A stretch of DNA of 5,138 bases from positions 1 to 5,138 of the forward strand of contig JAQIDF010000404.1 in NCBI GenBank assembly GCA_027858145.1. The letters run 5' to 3'. Below are positions 4,147 through 5,138 of this stretch, in pieces (the stretch's first letter is position 1; each line of letters begins with the position of its first letter). The notes below the pieces were generated by a model, which saw only the letters and a program-made list of their open reading frames with translations, had not been told where the DNA came from and ran no database searches. A program made the position numbers and the translations under genes. This stretch comes from Prolixibacteraceae bacterium. GTDB lineage: Bacteria > Bacteroidota > Bacteroidia > Bacteroidales > Prolixibacteraceae.

Positions 4147-5138
4147 ATGAAACAAACATTCATATTATTTGCCATGGTAATGATCGTAATGGCATTGCCA
4201 GCGCAAAACCTGATCGAGAAATACAAAAAAGGCACCGTTAACCTTGTTCCCGACACTGAATATGCTAAGGGAAACAACTGGGACAAAGTATTTGAAACCT
4301 TTAACGACACATTATATGGTCGGCATATGGGATTTCGGAAAAACATAAGGCTAATGCCTGATGGTTCGGCTGTGGTAGATCATCCGTACAGAAATTTTTA
4401 TACGAAATTTTCTCCGGAAGGTAAATTCGAAAAAGAATTCAACATCGCAAACAGTAAAGGGAAACCTTTTAAAAAAATCCAGCAAATTTCCGGGATCATA
4501 AACGACAATATATTTTTTACAGGTCTCGATAATATGGGCAACATGACGTGTTTTGACTTCAACGGCAATTATATTAAAACCCTGAAGCTTGATTATATGT
4601 CGCGTGGAGAGATAGCCTTACCTAATAATAAGATAGCAGTAGTAGGCTGGGTGCTCTGGACAGAAAAAATACGTGAATTTGTGGCATTAGTCGATTTTGA
4701 CACCAATGAACAAAAAATCATCTGGGAGCATTTTACCGACCGCAGTTGCTCGCCGGGAAAAGAATGCAAACTTTTCAACTATAGTTACTATTTTAAAGAG
4801 CGGGGAGCCATTTCCTTCAATACCATGCCACACTCAAAATCAACAGGCATGAGCGCAAGCCCAATTATTGCAAATTCAGGAAATAATCTGATAGTGGCAA
4901 TTCCATCAACAGGCGAAATAATCAAGTACGACCTCGAAGGAAACAAAATTGGCAAAAGCAAAGTGCCATGGAACGACAACTACATTTCGGTTGACGAGCA
5001 GAAAGAAATTCAACGTAAGGCCATTGCTAAATACAGAAGTATAGAGAACCCGATGTTTGCCGACTGGGTATCGCCAGAGGAAAACCAATTGGCATTGAAA
5101 ACGATAATTCAGGATATGGAAAGCGATTTGGATAAAAT
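4147..5138 (+). CDS. Secreted six-bladed beta-propeller-like protein (3' end missing)
   Basis: An ATG at 4147, 23 nt after the anti-sigma stop, opens 330 codons with no stop before the window ends. The N-terminus MKQTFILFAMVMIVMALPAQN is a signal peptide, probably cut after ALPA. There is no lipobox Cys, so it looks periplasmic or secreted rather than a lipoprotein. Repeated strand-turn phrases FSPEGKFEKEF (88-98), FDFNGNYIKTL (136-146) and YDLEGNKIGK (261-270) are typical of 6-bladed propeller proteins (NHL/BF3164-like), which are common in Bacteroidota. C201 and C207 (CSPGKEC) form a tight pair that may be disulfide-bonded. The 3' part seen ends in a charged, helical-looking stretch (282-330). 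No catalytic residues are recognised. Its place as third gene suggests it is a target or a signal partner of the sigma/anti-sigma pair. Confidence 0.75.
   Translation, partial: MKQTFILFAMVMIVMALPAQNLIEKYKKGTVNLVPDTEYAKGNNWDKVFETFNDTLYGRHMGFRKNIRLMPDGSAVVDHPYRNFYTKFSPEGKFEKEFNIANSKGKPFKKIQQISGIINDNIFFTGLDNMGNMTCFDFNGNYIKTLKLDYMSRGEIALPNNKIAVVGWVLWTEKIREFVALVDFDTNEQKIIWEHFTDRSCSPGKECKLFNYSYYFKERGAISFNTMPHSKSTGMSASPIIANSGNNLIVAIPSTGEIIKYDLEGNKIGKSKVPWNDNYISVDEQKEIQRKAIAKYRSIENPMFADWVSPEENQLALKTIIQDMESDLDK

Noticed and set aside
4128..5088. Four minus-strand ORFs of 60-72 aa
   Set aside because: All lie antisense to the continuous propeller-like gene with a signal peptide, and none has its own supporting context.

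Overview
The window looks like a piece of a Bacteroidota chromosome, probably a marine or anaerobic Marinilabiliales-type lineage. The phylum call rests on AT-rich DNA, near-absent Shine-Dalgarno sequences, promoter -7 elements of the form TAnnTTTG, and the protein types. The order-level guess is weak.

Left part (1-493). The 5' end of a minus-strand ATPase gene (archaeal-type/DUF234-like, Walker A visible) runs off the left edge. Its promoter matches the Bacteroidota consensus, and two tandem 14-bp dyads lie across the predicted transcription start. An 80-bp two-hairpin repeat (copy 1) sits between this gene and the next.

Middle part (494-2954, all minus strand). This is a compact, apparently co-transcribed cassette: a PadR-family repressor, then three tandem paralogues of a membrane protein. 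Each paralogue has an N-terminal cytoplasmic helical domain resembling HAAS (the helical signalling domain that accompanies PadR regulators) followed by transmembrane helices. The first paralogue is intact (235 aa). The second is broken by a one-base shortfall in an A8 tract and an in-frame TGA, although the rest is well preserved. The third lacks about 45 C-terminal residues and ends about 30 bp from repeat copy 1. A perfect 7-bp inverted repeat abuts the -7 element of the padR promoter and is the likely autoregulatory operator.

Right part (3012-5138, plus strand). A second copy of the two-hairpin repeat lies upstream of a divergent operon: an ECF sigma factor, an overlapping zinc-finger anti-sigma factor with one transmembrane helix, and a secreted beta-propeller-like protein that runs off the right edge. 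The two repeat copies are in the same orientation and bracket the whole PadR/HAAS cassette.

The biology is therefore two adjacent, divergent envelope-related control modules. One is a PadR plus membrane-HAAS one-component-like system in the course of duplication and decay. The other is an ECF sigma/anti-sigma switch with a probable exported propeller target. That the two modules are linked functionally is only a possibility.
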